Notes: generated from the letters alone by a model not told the origin. A stretch of 18,098 bases of DNA from Bacteroidales bacterium UBA6192 (GCA_002422725.1 DITE01000056.1:68840-86937); one strand, 5' to 3'. Positions 1-7,252 are shown, counted from the first letter of the stretch. Made by a program: numbers and translations.

Positions 1-314
1 TGATGCTTACCGGCAGAAGATTCACTGCCCACGAAGCAGCACGTTTTATGCTGGTGAACAGAGTGTTTACAGCCGACGATGCCGAAGAGCAAATTAACTA
101 TTACTCATCCCATTTTTTAACAAGCGGACCACAGGCCATTGCCCAGTGCAAGCAGCTTTTACAGGTTGTTTCGTCAACAGCCAGAAACACCAGCGAACTG
201 ATGCGTTTCACAGCCAATATGATCGCCTCGCAACGGGCATCTGCCGAAGGGCAGGAAGGAATCAGTTCCTTTTTCGAAAAAAGACATCCTAACTGGGTTA
301 AAAAAGAACTATGA
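1..314 (+). CDS. Enoyl-CoA hydratase/isomerase family protein, 3' end (methylglutaconyl-CoA hydratase-like)
   Basis: This is the C-terminal ~104 residues of a crotonase-family protein, cut by the window edge; the first two bases are the end of a codon, and the frame opens as (L)MLTGRRF. The visible part has the family's 'LTGRRFTAHEA...LVNRVF' segment and the C-terminal helix 'GISSFFEKRHPNW', which resembles the 'FLEKRxPxW' tail of enoyl-CoA hydratases. Its stop overlaps the start of the biotin carboxylase gene (ATGA at 311-314), so the two are probably translationally coupled. In liu-type leucine operons, a hydratase next to the carboxylase alpha subunit is the methylglutaconyl-CoA hydratase (3-methylglutaconyl-CoA + H2O to HMG-CoA). 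That substrate is inferred from context, because the oxyanion-hole region and first catalytic Glu lie upstream of the window. A general short-chain enoyl-CoA hydratase is the alternative. Confidence 0.85.
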   Translation, partial: MLTGRRFTAHEAARFMLVNRVFTADDAEEQINYYSSHFLTSGPQAIAQCKQLLQVVSSTARNTSELMRFTANMIASQRASAEGQEGISSFFEKRHPNWVKKEL

Positions 315-2308
315 TACAACACCGGATTCATAAGGTATTGATTGCCAACAGGGGTGAGATTGCAGTGCGGATTATCCGAACTCTGCGTAAGCTCAACATT
401 GTTTCGGTGGTCATTTTTGCCGAAGCTGACCGGCATGCCTTGCATGTTGAAATGGCCCATGAAGCCTGGTCTTTGGGATCGGGCGAACTGAGCGACACTT
501 ACCTGAATGTTGAAAAGATAATCGGTCTGGCCATTCAATCAAAAGCCGATGCCATCCACCCTGGTTATGGTTTCTTGTCAGAAAATCCAGTCTTGGTGGA
601 GGCATGCAAACAAAACGGCATCATATTCATTGGACCGGATACTGATTCCATGCGGTTGATGGGCAACAAGATAGCTGCGAGAAACTTTGCCATTCAAAGT
701 GGATTGCCCGTTACACAAGGCGTTACAGGCAGCATCGAAGAAATTCTGAAAAGTGCCCACCGCTTACCCTTCCCCGTTCTGGTGAAGGCTGCCGCAGGAG
801 GCGGGGGAAAGGGAATGCGCATCGTCAGGGAACTGGATGAGCTTGGACCCATACTTGAAGCAACCTCGCGCGAAGCCAAAAACTATTTCGGCGACGGAAC
901 CGTTTATCTTGAGCAATATATCGAGGAACCCCGACATATCGAAGTTCAGGTACTTGGCGATAAACATGGGAATGTGGTTCACCTTTTCGAACGGGAATGC
1001 TCCATCCAGCGTCGCTACCAGAAAATTATCGAAGAATCGCCCTCTCCTACCCTTACCCATGAGGTGAGACAGAAAATGGGTGAAGCTGCTGTGAAAATCT
1101 GCCTGGATATCGGCTATCAAAGTGCCGGAACCATCGAGTTTCTGGTTGATAAAAACCTGCATTTCTATTTCCTTGAGATGAACACCCGGATACAGGTAGA
1201 ACATCCTGTTACAGAAATGGTTACAGGCATCGATCTGATTGAGGAACAAATAATGATTGCAAGAGGATTTCCCCTCAGGATGAAACAATCAGACATTGTT
1301 CAGACCGGGCATGCCGTGGAATGCCGCATCTATGCCGAAGATCCTTCGAAAGGTTTTTTGCCCTCTCCCGGCATGATGACGCTCTATCACGAACCCGAAT
1401 CTGATCAGTTGCGGATCGACAGTGCAATAAACAGCCTACAGGAAGTCCATTCATTTTATGATCCGATGATCAGCAAACTGATTGCCTGGGGAAATACCCG
1501 CGAAGATGCCATTGCCCTTGCCTATCAGTCCCTTGAGAAATATGTTATCCATGGAATCAGCACCAATATCGACTACCTCAGACAGATGCTGGCTAACCGC
1601 CATTATCAGGAAAACCAGATTAGTACCCGTTTTTGCGATGATCATACTGCCGGACTAATCGAAAAGATTGAACAGGATAAAGCCAGCATCCATGTCACCT
1701 ATCCCGTGTCGGCCTTTTTGTTGTTTAACCTCAACAAGAACAAGCTTTCCGGAGTAAGCAACCTTTGGGAAGAAATCGGTTACTGGCGCCATAATATGAC
1801 CCTTCAGCTGAGTTGCGATGAACTTCCTTTATCCATCGAGATTCACAAGGCTGATACCGGAGTGCTGGAGGCATCAATGCTTAATACTGAGATCAGTGCT
1901 TCCTTAAAGTCGATGAACAAGGGCAAACTTGTGGTATTTATCAACGGACAGTTGATGGATGCTTTTGTTTCTGAAAACAACGAAGGCGATACCTTTGTCA
2001 CATTGTCGGGCTCCACGTTCAAGCTGCGAAGGAATGGTTTGCTGAATCAGTTTCTCGACTATTCCGAAGCTGATTCGGGCCATGATAAAGGAAATCTGTT
2101 CGCCCCTATGCCTGGCAAGGTGATCAAGGTGAATGTGAAAGAAGGTGATAAAGTTGTCAGAGGCACCATACTGATGGTGGTTGAGGCCATGAAAATGGAA
2201 AACAATATTGTGGCACCTTCACCTGCCATAGTTGAAAAAATAAACGTGAAAGAAGGGGATATGGTCGATTCCAAAACCCAGTTAATTCATTTGTCAGAAA
2301 ACGAATAA
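311..2308 (+). CDS. Biotin-dependent acyl-CoA carboxylase alpha subunit (methylcrotonyl-CoA carboxylase type)
   Basis: A 665-aa protein joining biotin carboxylase and biotin carboxyl carrier domains. It carboxylates its own biotin with ATP and bicarbonate; a separate beta subunit, not in this window, would transfer CO2 to the acyl-CoA. Visible landmarks are IANRGEIA (11-18), HPGYGFLSEN (83-92), the ATP-grasp glycine loop GGGGKGMR (163-170), ERECSIQRR (228-236) and EMNTRIQVEHPVTE (289-302). A poorly conserved linker (~450-590) follows, where alpha subunits carry the beta-contact domain. The C-terminal BCCP domain contains the AMKM biotinylation motif, with Lys628 as the biotin site. Length fits 3-methylcrotonyl-CoA or propionyl-CoA carboxylase alpha subunits (roughly 650-720 aa), and is too long for a lone ACC biotin carboxylase (~450). 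The adjacent hydratase and CoA-transferase favour methylcrotonyl-CoA (liuD/mccA role); propionyl-CoA remains possible. Confidence 0.93.
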   Translation: MIQHRIHKVLIANRGEIAVRIIRTLRKLNIVSVVIFAEADRHALHVEMAHEAWSLGSGELSDTYLNVEKIIGLAIQSKADAIHPGYGFLSENPVLVEACKQNGIIFIGPDTDSMRLMGNKIAARNFAIQSGLPVTQGVTGSIEEILKSAHRLPFPVLVKAAAGGGGKGMRIVRELDELGPILEATSREAKNYFGDGTVYLEQYIEEPRHIEVQVLGDKHGNVVHLFERECSIQRRYQKIIEESPSPTLTHEVRQKMGEAAVKICLDIGYQSAGTIEFLVDKNLHFYFLEMNTRIQVEHPVTEMVTGIDLIEEQIMIARGFPLRMKQSDIVQTGHAVECRIYAEDPSKGFLPSPGMMTLYHEPESDQLRIDSAINSLQEVHSFYDPMISKLIAWGNTREDAIALAYQSLEKYVIHGISTNIDYLRQMLANRHYQENQISTRFCDDHTAGLIEKIEQDKASIHVTYPVSAFLLFNLNKNKLSGVSNLWEEIGYWRHNMTLQLSCDELPLSIEIHKADTGVLEASMLNTEISASLKSMNKGKLVVFINGQLMDAFVSENNEGDTFVTLSGSTFKLRRNGLLNQFLDYSEADSGHDKGNLFAPMPGKVIKVNVKEGDKVVRGTILMVVEAMKMENNIVAPSPAIVEKINVKEGDMVDSKTQLIHLSENE

Positions 2309-2318
2309 TACAACTACC

Positions 2319-3464
2319 ATGAATTTTGATTTATCACAGGAACATGACTTAATCAGGCAAACAGTGCGCGAATTTGCCGAAAGGGAAATCAAACCGGTTG
2401 CCAAAGACCTTGATGAAAAAGCCGAATTTTCCGTTTCGCTCACCAAACGCATGGGCGAGCTTGGATTATTTGGCATGTATCTGCCCGAAAAATATGGAGG
2501 ACAGGATCTGGATACACTTTCATACATCATAGCCGTTGAGGAGATTGCCCGTGTGGATGGGTCTCAGGCGGCAACGCTTGCTGCGCATAACTCGTTGGGC
2601 ATAGGCCCATTATTCTACTATGGGACAGAGGAACAGAAAATGAAATACCTGCCAAAACTCTGCACCGGCGAAGCATTGTGGAGTTTTGGTCTTACCGAAC
2701 CAGGAGCAGGCTCCGATTCACGGGGTTCCAAAACAACTGCCGAAATGAAGGATAACACCTGGGTTATCAATGGCTCAAAAATATTCATTACCAACGGAGC
2801 TTCCGACATCAGCATCGGCTGCACGGTACAGGCTATTTCGGGAATCATTGACGGCAAAAAGCAGTTCACAACCATTATCGTCGACAGCGATACGCCCGGA
2901 TTCAGGAGAGTGGCCATGCATGGCAAAATGATGTGGCGCGCAAGCGATACAGCCGAATTGTTTTTTGACGATTGTCGTGTGCCGGCATCAAACCTGCTCG
3001 GAAAGATTGGTGAAGGGTCGAAAATCATGCTGGCAACACTCGATGCCGGCAGGCTTTCCATTGCTGCCATGGGTCTTGGCGCTGCGCAGGGCGCTTACGA
3101 ACTGGCACTCGCCTACGCTAAAGAACGCAAACAGTTTGGGCAACCCATTGCCAGTTTCCAGATCAATGCTTTTAAACTGGCCGATATGGCTATGAAAATT
3201 GAGCTGGCACGTAACCTGCTTTATAAGGCCTGCTGGCTCAAGGATGAAAAAAGACCCTTCGGACTCGAATCGGCTATGGCTAAACTGTATTGTTCCGAAA
3301 TTGCCAAGGAGGTTGCTGATGAAGCCGTTCAGATTCATGGAGGTTACGGACTGATGAAAGACTATGATGTGGAACGTTTCTACCGCGACCAGCGTTTGTT
3401 GCAGATAGGCGAAGGCACTTCAGAAATTCAGCGGCTGGTCATTTCGCGATTAATTGGATGTTAA
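2319..3464 (+). CDS. Acyl-CoA dehydrogenase (short-chain, SCAD/butyryl-CoA type)
   Basis: A 381-aa FAD flavoprotein, full length for the family, that would oxidise an acyl-CoA to the trans-2-enoyl-CoA and pass electrons to ETF. Family signatures are SFGLTEPGAGSDSRGS (FAD/substrate loop), YAKERKQFGQPI, and the C-terminal IHGGYGLMKDYDVERFYRD followed by LQIGEGTSEIQRLVISR. The catalytic base appears to be Glu365 in 'GEGTSE', the position used by SCAD and MCAD. Isovaleryl-CoA dehydrogenase has 'GAGTSE' there and uses a Glu in its 'LERLV' segment; the matching segment here reads 'DAGRLSI', with no Glu. So despite the leucine-like operon this is probably not isovaleryl-CoA dehydrogenase; butyryl-, isobutyryl- or 2-methylbutyryl-CoA are better guesses. 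It starts 10 bp after the carboxylase stop. Confidence 0.94.
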   Translation: MNFDLSQEHDLIRQTVREFAEREIKPVAKDLDEKAEFSVSLTKRMGELGLFGMYLPEKYGGQDLDTLSYIIAVEEIARVDGSQAATLAAHNSLGIGPLFYYGTEEQKMKYLPKLCTGEALWSFGLTEPGAGSDSRGSKTTAEMKDNTWVINGSKIFITNGASDISIGCTVQAISGIIDGKKQFTTIIVDSDTPGFRRVAMHGKMMWRASDTAELFFDDCRVPASNLLGKIGEGSKIMLATLDAGRLSIAAMGLGAAQGAYELALAYAKERKQFGQPIASFQINAFKLADMAMKIELARNLLYKACWLKDEKRPFGLESAMAKLYCSEIAKEVADEAVQIHGGYGLMKDYDVERFYRDQRLLQIGEGTSEIQRLVISRLIGC

Positions 3465-3476
3465 CACTTTATAAAG

Positions 3477-3917
3477 ATGACCGATAAAGAACAAGTGAAA
3501 GAATACCGTAAAGACGAAATCACGGTTATCTGGAAACAGCTCAAATGTATTCACTCCGGTGTGTGTGTGAGAAAGCTGCCTGTTGTTTTCAATACAGCCC
3601 ACCGCCCGTGGATCAATGTGCAGGGAGCTGATGCCGAAGCCATCATGGCAGCCATCGACCTTTGTCCGTCGGGTGCCTTATCTTACAGAATAGAGGAGGA
3701 AACGGCCGACCCATCACAACCAGCTGATATTCAGCCTAAAAATAAAATACAGGTTGTCCCCAACGGGCCACTGCTTGTGAACGGAATCGTCGAAATAGTT
3801 GATCAACATGGCAAAAGTGAGCAAAAAACCACTATGTTTGCCCTTTGCCGCTGCGGTGGATCACTCAAGAAACCTTATTGCGACGGAACCCACAATTTCA
3901 TTGGATTCAAAGATTAA
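3477..3917 (+). CDS. Small two-cluster Fe-S protein: divergent [4Fe-4S] domain plus CDGSH domain
   Basis: A 146-aa cytoplasmic protein with no signal peptide. Residues ~13-72 resemble the divergent mono-cluster [4Fe-4S] domain (Fer4_19-like): Cys24, Cys30 and Cys63 lie in CIHSGVC and CPSGAL, with the typical 'RPWI' between them. Residues ~93-143 form a CDGSH domain: Cys124-x-Cys126, then Cys135-D-G-T-His139, giving the three-Cys/one-His ligand set of a [2Fe-2S] cluster. It probably moves electrons or clusters, but the partner is unknown. It sits 12 bp after the acyl-CoA dehydrogenase and 14 bp before the CoA-transferase. A link to the dehydrogenase electron path is possible but is only context inference. 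The gene appears intact. Confidence 0.88.
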   Translation: MTDKEQVKEYRKDEITVIWKQLKCIHSGVCVRKLPVVFNTAHRPWINVQGADAEAIMAAIDLCPSGALSYRIEEETADPSQPADIQPKNKIQVVPNGPLLVNGIVEIVDQHGKSEQKTTMFALCRCGGSLKKPYCDGTHNFIGFKD

Positions 3918-3931
3918 TCTATAAAGAAAAT

Positions 3932-4624
3932 ATGAAGAAGGTTGTAAAAAACGCTCAGGAAGCCATTCAAGGCATCACCGACAACATGACCCTGATGCTC
4001 GGAGGTTTTGGCTTATGCGGTATTCCCGAAAATTGTATCGCTGCCCTCGTGGAAAGCAATGTAAAAGGACTTACCTGTATTTCGAACAATGCCGGAGTGG
4101 ATGATTTCGGACTCGGCCTGCTGTTGAAAAAACACCAGATCCGTAAGATGATCTCGTCCTATGTAGGCGAGAACGCTGAGTTTGAACGTCAGTTGCTGAG
4201 TGGCGAACTCGAAGTGGAACTCATTCCGCAGGGCACCCTGGCCGAACGTTGTCGTGCAGGCGGGGCCGGTATCCCGGCTTTCTTTGTCCCGGCAGGCTTT
4301 GGCACCGAGGTGGCTGATGGAAAGGAAATCCGCGAATACAATGGCAAAATGTATTTGCTCGAACACGGGCTTGTTGCCGATTTTGCCATTGTAAAAGCCT
4401 GGAAAGGTGATATATATGGCAACCTGATCTACAGGCATACCGCCAACAATTTCAACCAGGCTATGGCCATGGCCGGCAAGATTACCATTGCCGAAGTGGA
4501 AGAACTGGTGCCGGCGGGAACCCTCGACCCGAACCAAATACACACTCCGGGGATTTTCGTCCAGCGTATCTTCCAGGCCAGCGGCCTCGAAAAAAGGATT
4601 GAGTTTGTTACAACCCGTTCATAA
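3932..4624 (+). CDS. 3-oxoacid CoA-transferase subunit A
   Basis: A 230-aa CoA-transferase family I alpha subunit. With the next gene it would move CoA from succinyl-CoA (or another acyl-CoA) to acetoacetate. Motifs are GGFGLCGIPE near residue 25, ISNNAG, and IPQGTLAERCRAGGAGIPAF, all typical of ScoA/AtoD-type subunits. The start at 3932 (MKKVVKNAQEA) matches the family N-terminus. A longer frame opening at 3845 would run through the end of the Fe-S gene and is not needed. In a leucine pathway, acetoacetate released by HMG-CoA lyase would be re-activated here. The symbols scoA and atoD both fit, and sequence alone does not separate succinyl-CoA from acetyl/butyryl-CoA as donor. Confidence 0.93.
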   Translation: MKKVVKNAQEAIQGITDNMTLMLGGFGLCGIPENCIAALVESNVKGLTCISNNAGVDDFGLGLLLKKHQIRKMISSYVGENAEFERQLLSGELEVELIPQGTLAERCRAGGAGIPAFFVPAGFGTEVADGKEIREYNGKMYLLEHGLVADFAIVKAWKGDIYGNLIYRHTANNFNQAMAMAGKITIAEVEELVPAGTLDPNQIHTPGIFVQRIFQASGLEKRIEFVTTRS

Positions 4625-4642
4625 CCAAAAAAATAATCTACT

Positions 4643-5299
4643 ATGCCACTCGATAAAAACGGAATAGCCAAACGCATCGCACAGGAACTTCAGGATGGCT
4701 TTTATGTGAACCTGGGAATAGGAATACCTACGCTGGTTGCCAATTTTATCCCCGACGGGATGGAGGTGATCCTGCAATCGGAAAACGGATTGCTGGGTAT
4801 CGGGCCTTTCCCCGTAAAGGGAGACGAAGACCCCGACCTGATCAATGCCGGCAAACAAACCATCACCTATACCAAAGGTGCTGCCTTTTTTGATTCATCC
4901 ACCAGTTTTGCCATGATCCGGGGCGGTCATATCGACCTCACGGTGCTGGGGGCTTTCGAAGTGTCGGAACAAGGCGACATCTCCAGCTGGAAAATTCCCG
5001 GCAAAATGGTCAAAGGCATGGGCGGAGCAATGGATCTTGTTGCTTCGGCCAAGAACATCATTGTAGCCATGACCCACACCGACCCGAAAGGCAACTCCAA
5101 ACTGCTCAAAAGCTGCACCTTACCGCTCACAGGAGTCGGCTGCGTGAAAAAAATCGTCACTGACCTGGCTGTGCTGGATGTCACCCCTCTGGGTTTTAAG
5201 TTAGTGGAGCGGGCCCCGGGAGTAAGTGTAGAAGAAATCGTCAGCAAAACAGCCGGTAAGCTGATTGTGGATGGCGAAGTGCCGGAGATGAAGGTTTAA
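4643..5299 (+). CDS. 3-oxoacid CoA-transferase subunit B
   Basis: A 218-aa beta subunit of the same enzyme, 18 bp downstream of subunit A. It carries the catalytic glutamate in SENGLLGIGP (Glu47 by count), which forms the glutamyl-CoA thioester in family I CoA-transferases. Other landmarks are NLGIGIPTLVANF near residue 25, FAMIRGGHIDLTVLGAFEV, and GAMDLV. Length is normal for ScoB/AtoA. It is the last gene of the + strand operon. No convincing intrinsic terminator follows directly: the first strong hairpin (5398-5422) belongs to the repeat and lacks a T-run. Confidence 0.94.
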   Translation: MPLDKNGIAKRIAQELQDGFYVNLGIGIPTLVANFIPDGMEVILQSENGLLGIGPFPVKGDEDPDLINAGKQTITYTKGAAFFDSSTSFAMIRGGHIDLTVLGAFEVSEQGDISSWKIPGKMVKGMGGAMDLVASAKNIIVAMTHTDPKGNSKLLKSCTLPLTGVGCVKKIVTDLAVLDVTPLGFKLVERAPGVSVEEIVSKTAGKLIVDGEVPEMKV

Positions 5300-5380
5300 T
5301 AAGCTTTTGTTTGCTATATCTTTGTTAGTCAGACCCTAGTCGCGTAATGAATTATTTTTCCTACCATCTTGAATTCAATA

Positions 5381-5718
5381 TTTAATGAATTTTCTGTGCT
5401 GACGATTTCTTCTTTCGTCAGCCGTACAAAAAGTGGCTAAACCAATTGGTTTCTTTTGTTTTCGAGGCAAGAAACCTTGTTATCAGGCACGGAAGCTTTG
5501 TAGACAAAAGCATATGCGGCACAATCGCCCGCCCCTATGAGGGCGGAACTAACATCCGATACATTGTTTTTACCGATATTTTACCCCATACGGGGCAATG
5601 GTCTTCAATGCTAATAATCAGCTCCGTAGGAGCGACATAAAAATAGAATATGTTAATGTGATATGTATTAAGCTCCGTAGGAGCGACATCATTCAATCCG
5701 ATTAAAAAAATTGTCATC
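5381..5718 (+). repeat. 338-bp structured repeat, copy 1
   Basis: The first of three copies, about 97% identical to copy 3 (I count 9 differences by eye). It contains, in order: a 7-bp stem GCTGACG/CGTCAGC (5398-5422); a perfect 14-bp palindrome AAACCAATTGGTTT (5439-5452); a GC-rich stem around CCGCCCC-TAT (5529-5546), with one unpaired position here; CCCC-ATAC-GGGG (5584-5595); and two identical GCTCC-GTA-GGAGC hairpins (5621-5633, 5672-5684). A 64-codon frame opening with TTG at 5446 runs through it, but the same frame is cut by TAG in copy 2, so I treat the unit as non-coding. The 81 bp before it, after the CoA-transferase stop, hold nothing I recognise. Confidence 0.9.
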
Positions 5719-5980
5719 TAAACCAATTGGTTTCTTTTGTTTTCGAGGCAAGAAACCGTGTTATCAGACACGGAAGCCTTGTAGACAAAAGCATATGTGG
5801 CACAATCGCCCGCCCCTATGGGGGCGGAACAAACATCCGATACATTGTTTTTACCGATATTTTGCCCCATACAGGGCAATAGCCTTCATTGCTAATAATC
5901 AGCTCCGTAGGAGCGACATAAAAATAGAATATGTTAATGTGATATGTATTAAGCTCCGTAGGAGCGACATCATTCAATCC
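5719..5980 (+). repeat. Structured repeat, copy 2 (lacks the first 57 bp)
   Basis: It corresponds to positions 5438-5699 of copy 1 with about 11 differences, and directly abuts copy 1. It starts at the AAACCAATTGGTTT palindrome (5720-5733), so it lacks the GCTGACG stem. The GC-rich stem is perfect here (CCGCCCC paired with GGGGCGG), and CCGTGT/ACACGG (5756-5773) forms a stem absent in copies 1 and 3. The two GCTCC-GTA-GGAGC hairpins are at 5902-5914 and 5953-5965. Its last 11 bases (5970-5980) overlap the 3' end and stop codon of the minus-strand transposase gene. Confidence 0.9.
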
Positions 5981-6431
5981 ATTCAAAAAGATATTTTTCA
6001 TCATATTCAATATTATATTTCTGCAGCATATCCAGATATTCTTCCCTAAACGATTTCTTTTGATGATGTTGCTCTTGGTTGTTAATGTAGTTGATAACAG
6101 TATCTAACTGAGATTGAGCATAAGAAAACGCGCCAAACCCTTCTTGCCATTGAAATTTACCAACCCCAAATAGTTTTTTATTCATCCATTTAGATGAATT
6201 GGCTTTGATGTCCCGCACTAAATCAGAGATGGCAATATCGGGTTTTATACTCACAAGTATGTGTATATGGTCAGCCATGCCACCAATAGCATATGCTTTT
6301 TGGTCTTTCCCGTTAATAATGCCGCAAATGTATTTGTGTAATTCGTCTTTCCATTTTTTTTCAATGAGGTTTTGCCTCCCTTTTACTGAAAAGACAATAT
6401 GAATGTAAATTTGTGTGAATGTGTTTGCCAT
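5970..6431 (-). CDS. IS200/IS605-family Y1 (HUH) transposase
   Basis: A 153-aa intact single-domain transposase of the Y1 type, which cuts and rejoins single-stranded DNA at hairpin-marked sites. It has the HUH metal-binding pair in DHIHILV (His55, His57) and the likely nucleophile Tyr115 in 'VINYINNQEQHH'. Family landmarks are the N-terminal IHIVFSVKGR, KWMNKK, and WQEGFGAFSYAQSQ, and the C-terminal region rich in HH/KK. No TnpB or IscB accessory gene is nearby. The gene lies on the minus strand between repeat copies 2 and 3. Its stop (TGA at 5970-5972) lies inside repeat copy 2, only a few bases from a GCTCC-GTA-GGAGC hairpin, while GCCCC-TAC-GGGGC hairpins lie upstream. It may mobilise the surrounding REP-like hairpins (a RAYT-like role), which is inference. 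Confidence 0.93.
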   Translation of the reverse strand: MANTFTQIYIHIVFSVKGRQNLIEKKWKDELHKYICGIINGKDQKAYAIGGMADHIHILVSIKPDIAISDLVRDIKANSSKWMNKKLFGVGKFQWQEGFGAFSYAQSQLDTVINYINNQEQHHQKKSFREEYLDMLQKYNIEYDEKYLFEWIE

Positions 6432-6471
6432 TTTGTATTGGTTTTATATTCAATTTCTATCCTCTGGAATG

Positions 6472-6666
6472 TATTATGATTTCGCCCCTACGGGGCATTG
6501 CTCTTCTCCACAATTCATTCACGAATTTAATTATTTTTGTGTTATCCAAAAAATCTATTTCGCTCCTCTGGAGCTTGATTCTACTTGTTATCCTGTTTTA
6601 TTATGATTTCGCCCCTACGGGGCTTTGCTGTTCTCCATAATTTTTACTCACGATTTAATTGTTTTT
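6472..6666 (+). repeat. Direct repeat with REP-like hairpins upstream of the Y1 transposase
   Basis: Two related ~68-bp segments (6472-6539 and 6599-6666, 127 bp apart) both begin TATTATGATTTC and carry the hairpin GCCCC-TAC-GGGGC (6484-6496 and 6611-6623). They continue with a similar 'TTGCT-TTCTCC' tail and an AT-rich stretch. Between them sits a variant hairpin GCTCC-TCT-GGAGC (6562-6574). A degenerate copy (CCTCTGG) lies near 6461. Read on the + strand these match the minus-strand reading (GCTCC-TAC-GGAGC) of the hairpins beyond the other end of the transposase, so the two sides are in opposite orientation. Confidence 0.82.
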
Positions 6667-6686
6667 TTCAATGTACATGAATCCTT

Positions 6687-7024
6687 TTTAATGAATTTTC
6701 TGTGCTGACGATTTCTTCTTTCGTCAGCGGTACAAAAAGTGGCTAAACCAATTGGTTTCTTTTGTTTTCGAGGCAAGAAACCTTGTTATCAGGCACGGAA
6801 GCTTTGTAGACAAAAGCATATGCGGCACAATCGCCCGCCCCTATGGGGGCGGAACAAACATCCGATACATTGTTTTTAACGATATTTTGCCCCATACAGG
6901 GCCATGGTCTTCAACGCTAATAATCAGCTCCGTAGGAGCGACATAAAAATAGAATTTGTTAATGTGATATGTATTAAGCTCCGTAGGAGCGACATCATTC
7001 AATCCGATTAAAAAAATTGTCATC
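6687..7024 (+). repeat. 338-bp structured repeat, copy 3
   Basis: A full-length copy in the same orientation and of the same length as copy 1. It has the 7-bp stem (6704-6728), the AAACCAATTGGTTT palindrome (6745-6758), the GC-rich stem around 6835-6852, and GCTCC-GTA-GGAGC hairpins at 6927-6939 and 6978-6990. It ends with the same TTGTCATC as copy 1. With copies 1 and 2 it brackets the transposase gene. Confidence 0.9.
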
Positions 7025-7063
7025 AAATTTTCTTTGATGACGATTTCTTCTTTGGACAGCCGT
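7025..7063 (+). repeat. Degenerate start of a fourth repeat unit
   Basis: These 39 bp align without gaps to positions 5387-5425 at the start of copy 1, with five differences that break the GCTGACG/CGTCAGC stem. They follow copy 3 directly, so units may once have been in tandem here too. The rest of the gap to 7252 holds no gene I can support. It has only a small AACCC/GGGTT stem (7134-7151) with no T-run. Confidence 0.6.
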
Positions 7064-7252
7064 TATGTGTATATCTGGTCAAATCCTTTGACGGTGAAAA
7101 AAGTGTGTATTCAGGTGATTTCGCTGCTCCCTTAACCCATCAAAACGGGTTGGGCGCGCAAAACGGTATCCGCATCAAACAGAGTAATGTTCAATGGCAA
7201 ATGTGCCTACGTTGAGCAGTTCTTTGTTTGCAAAGATGCGTGACAAGGATGT

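Noticed and set aside
764..1288. 174-codon antisense frame in the biotin carboxylase gene
   Set aside because: Opposite a strongly conserved catalytic region; no independent features.
5317..5324. TATCTTTG promoter-like box after the CoA-transferase gene
   Set aside because: It matches the -7 consensus, but there is no correctly spaced -33 and no gene downstream on that strand; it could be chance or drive repeat RNA.
5398..5422. GCTGACG/CGTCAGC stem considered as the terminator of the CoA-transferase operon
   Set aside because: No T-run follows, and the same stem recurs in repeat copy 3, so it belongs to the repeat.
5446..5640. 64-codon frame inside repeat copy 1, also present in copy 3 (6752-6946)
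   Set aside because: It starts with TTG, the same frame is stopped by TAG in copy 2, and most differences between copies 1 and 3 change amino acids. The antisense frames (VAPTEL/APTG peptides) come from translating the hairpins.
6415..6640. Short + strand frames upstream of the Y1 transposase
   Set aside because: Low-complexity translations of AT-rich sequence and the GCCCC-TAC-GGGGC hairpins; no family features.
5621..6990. Regularly spaced palindromes considered as a CRISPR array
   Set aside because: Repeats are 13-nt hairpins within longer duplicated units; the intervening sequences are themselves repeated rather than unique spacers, and no cas genes are present.
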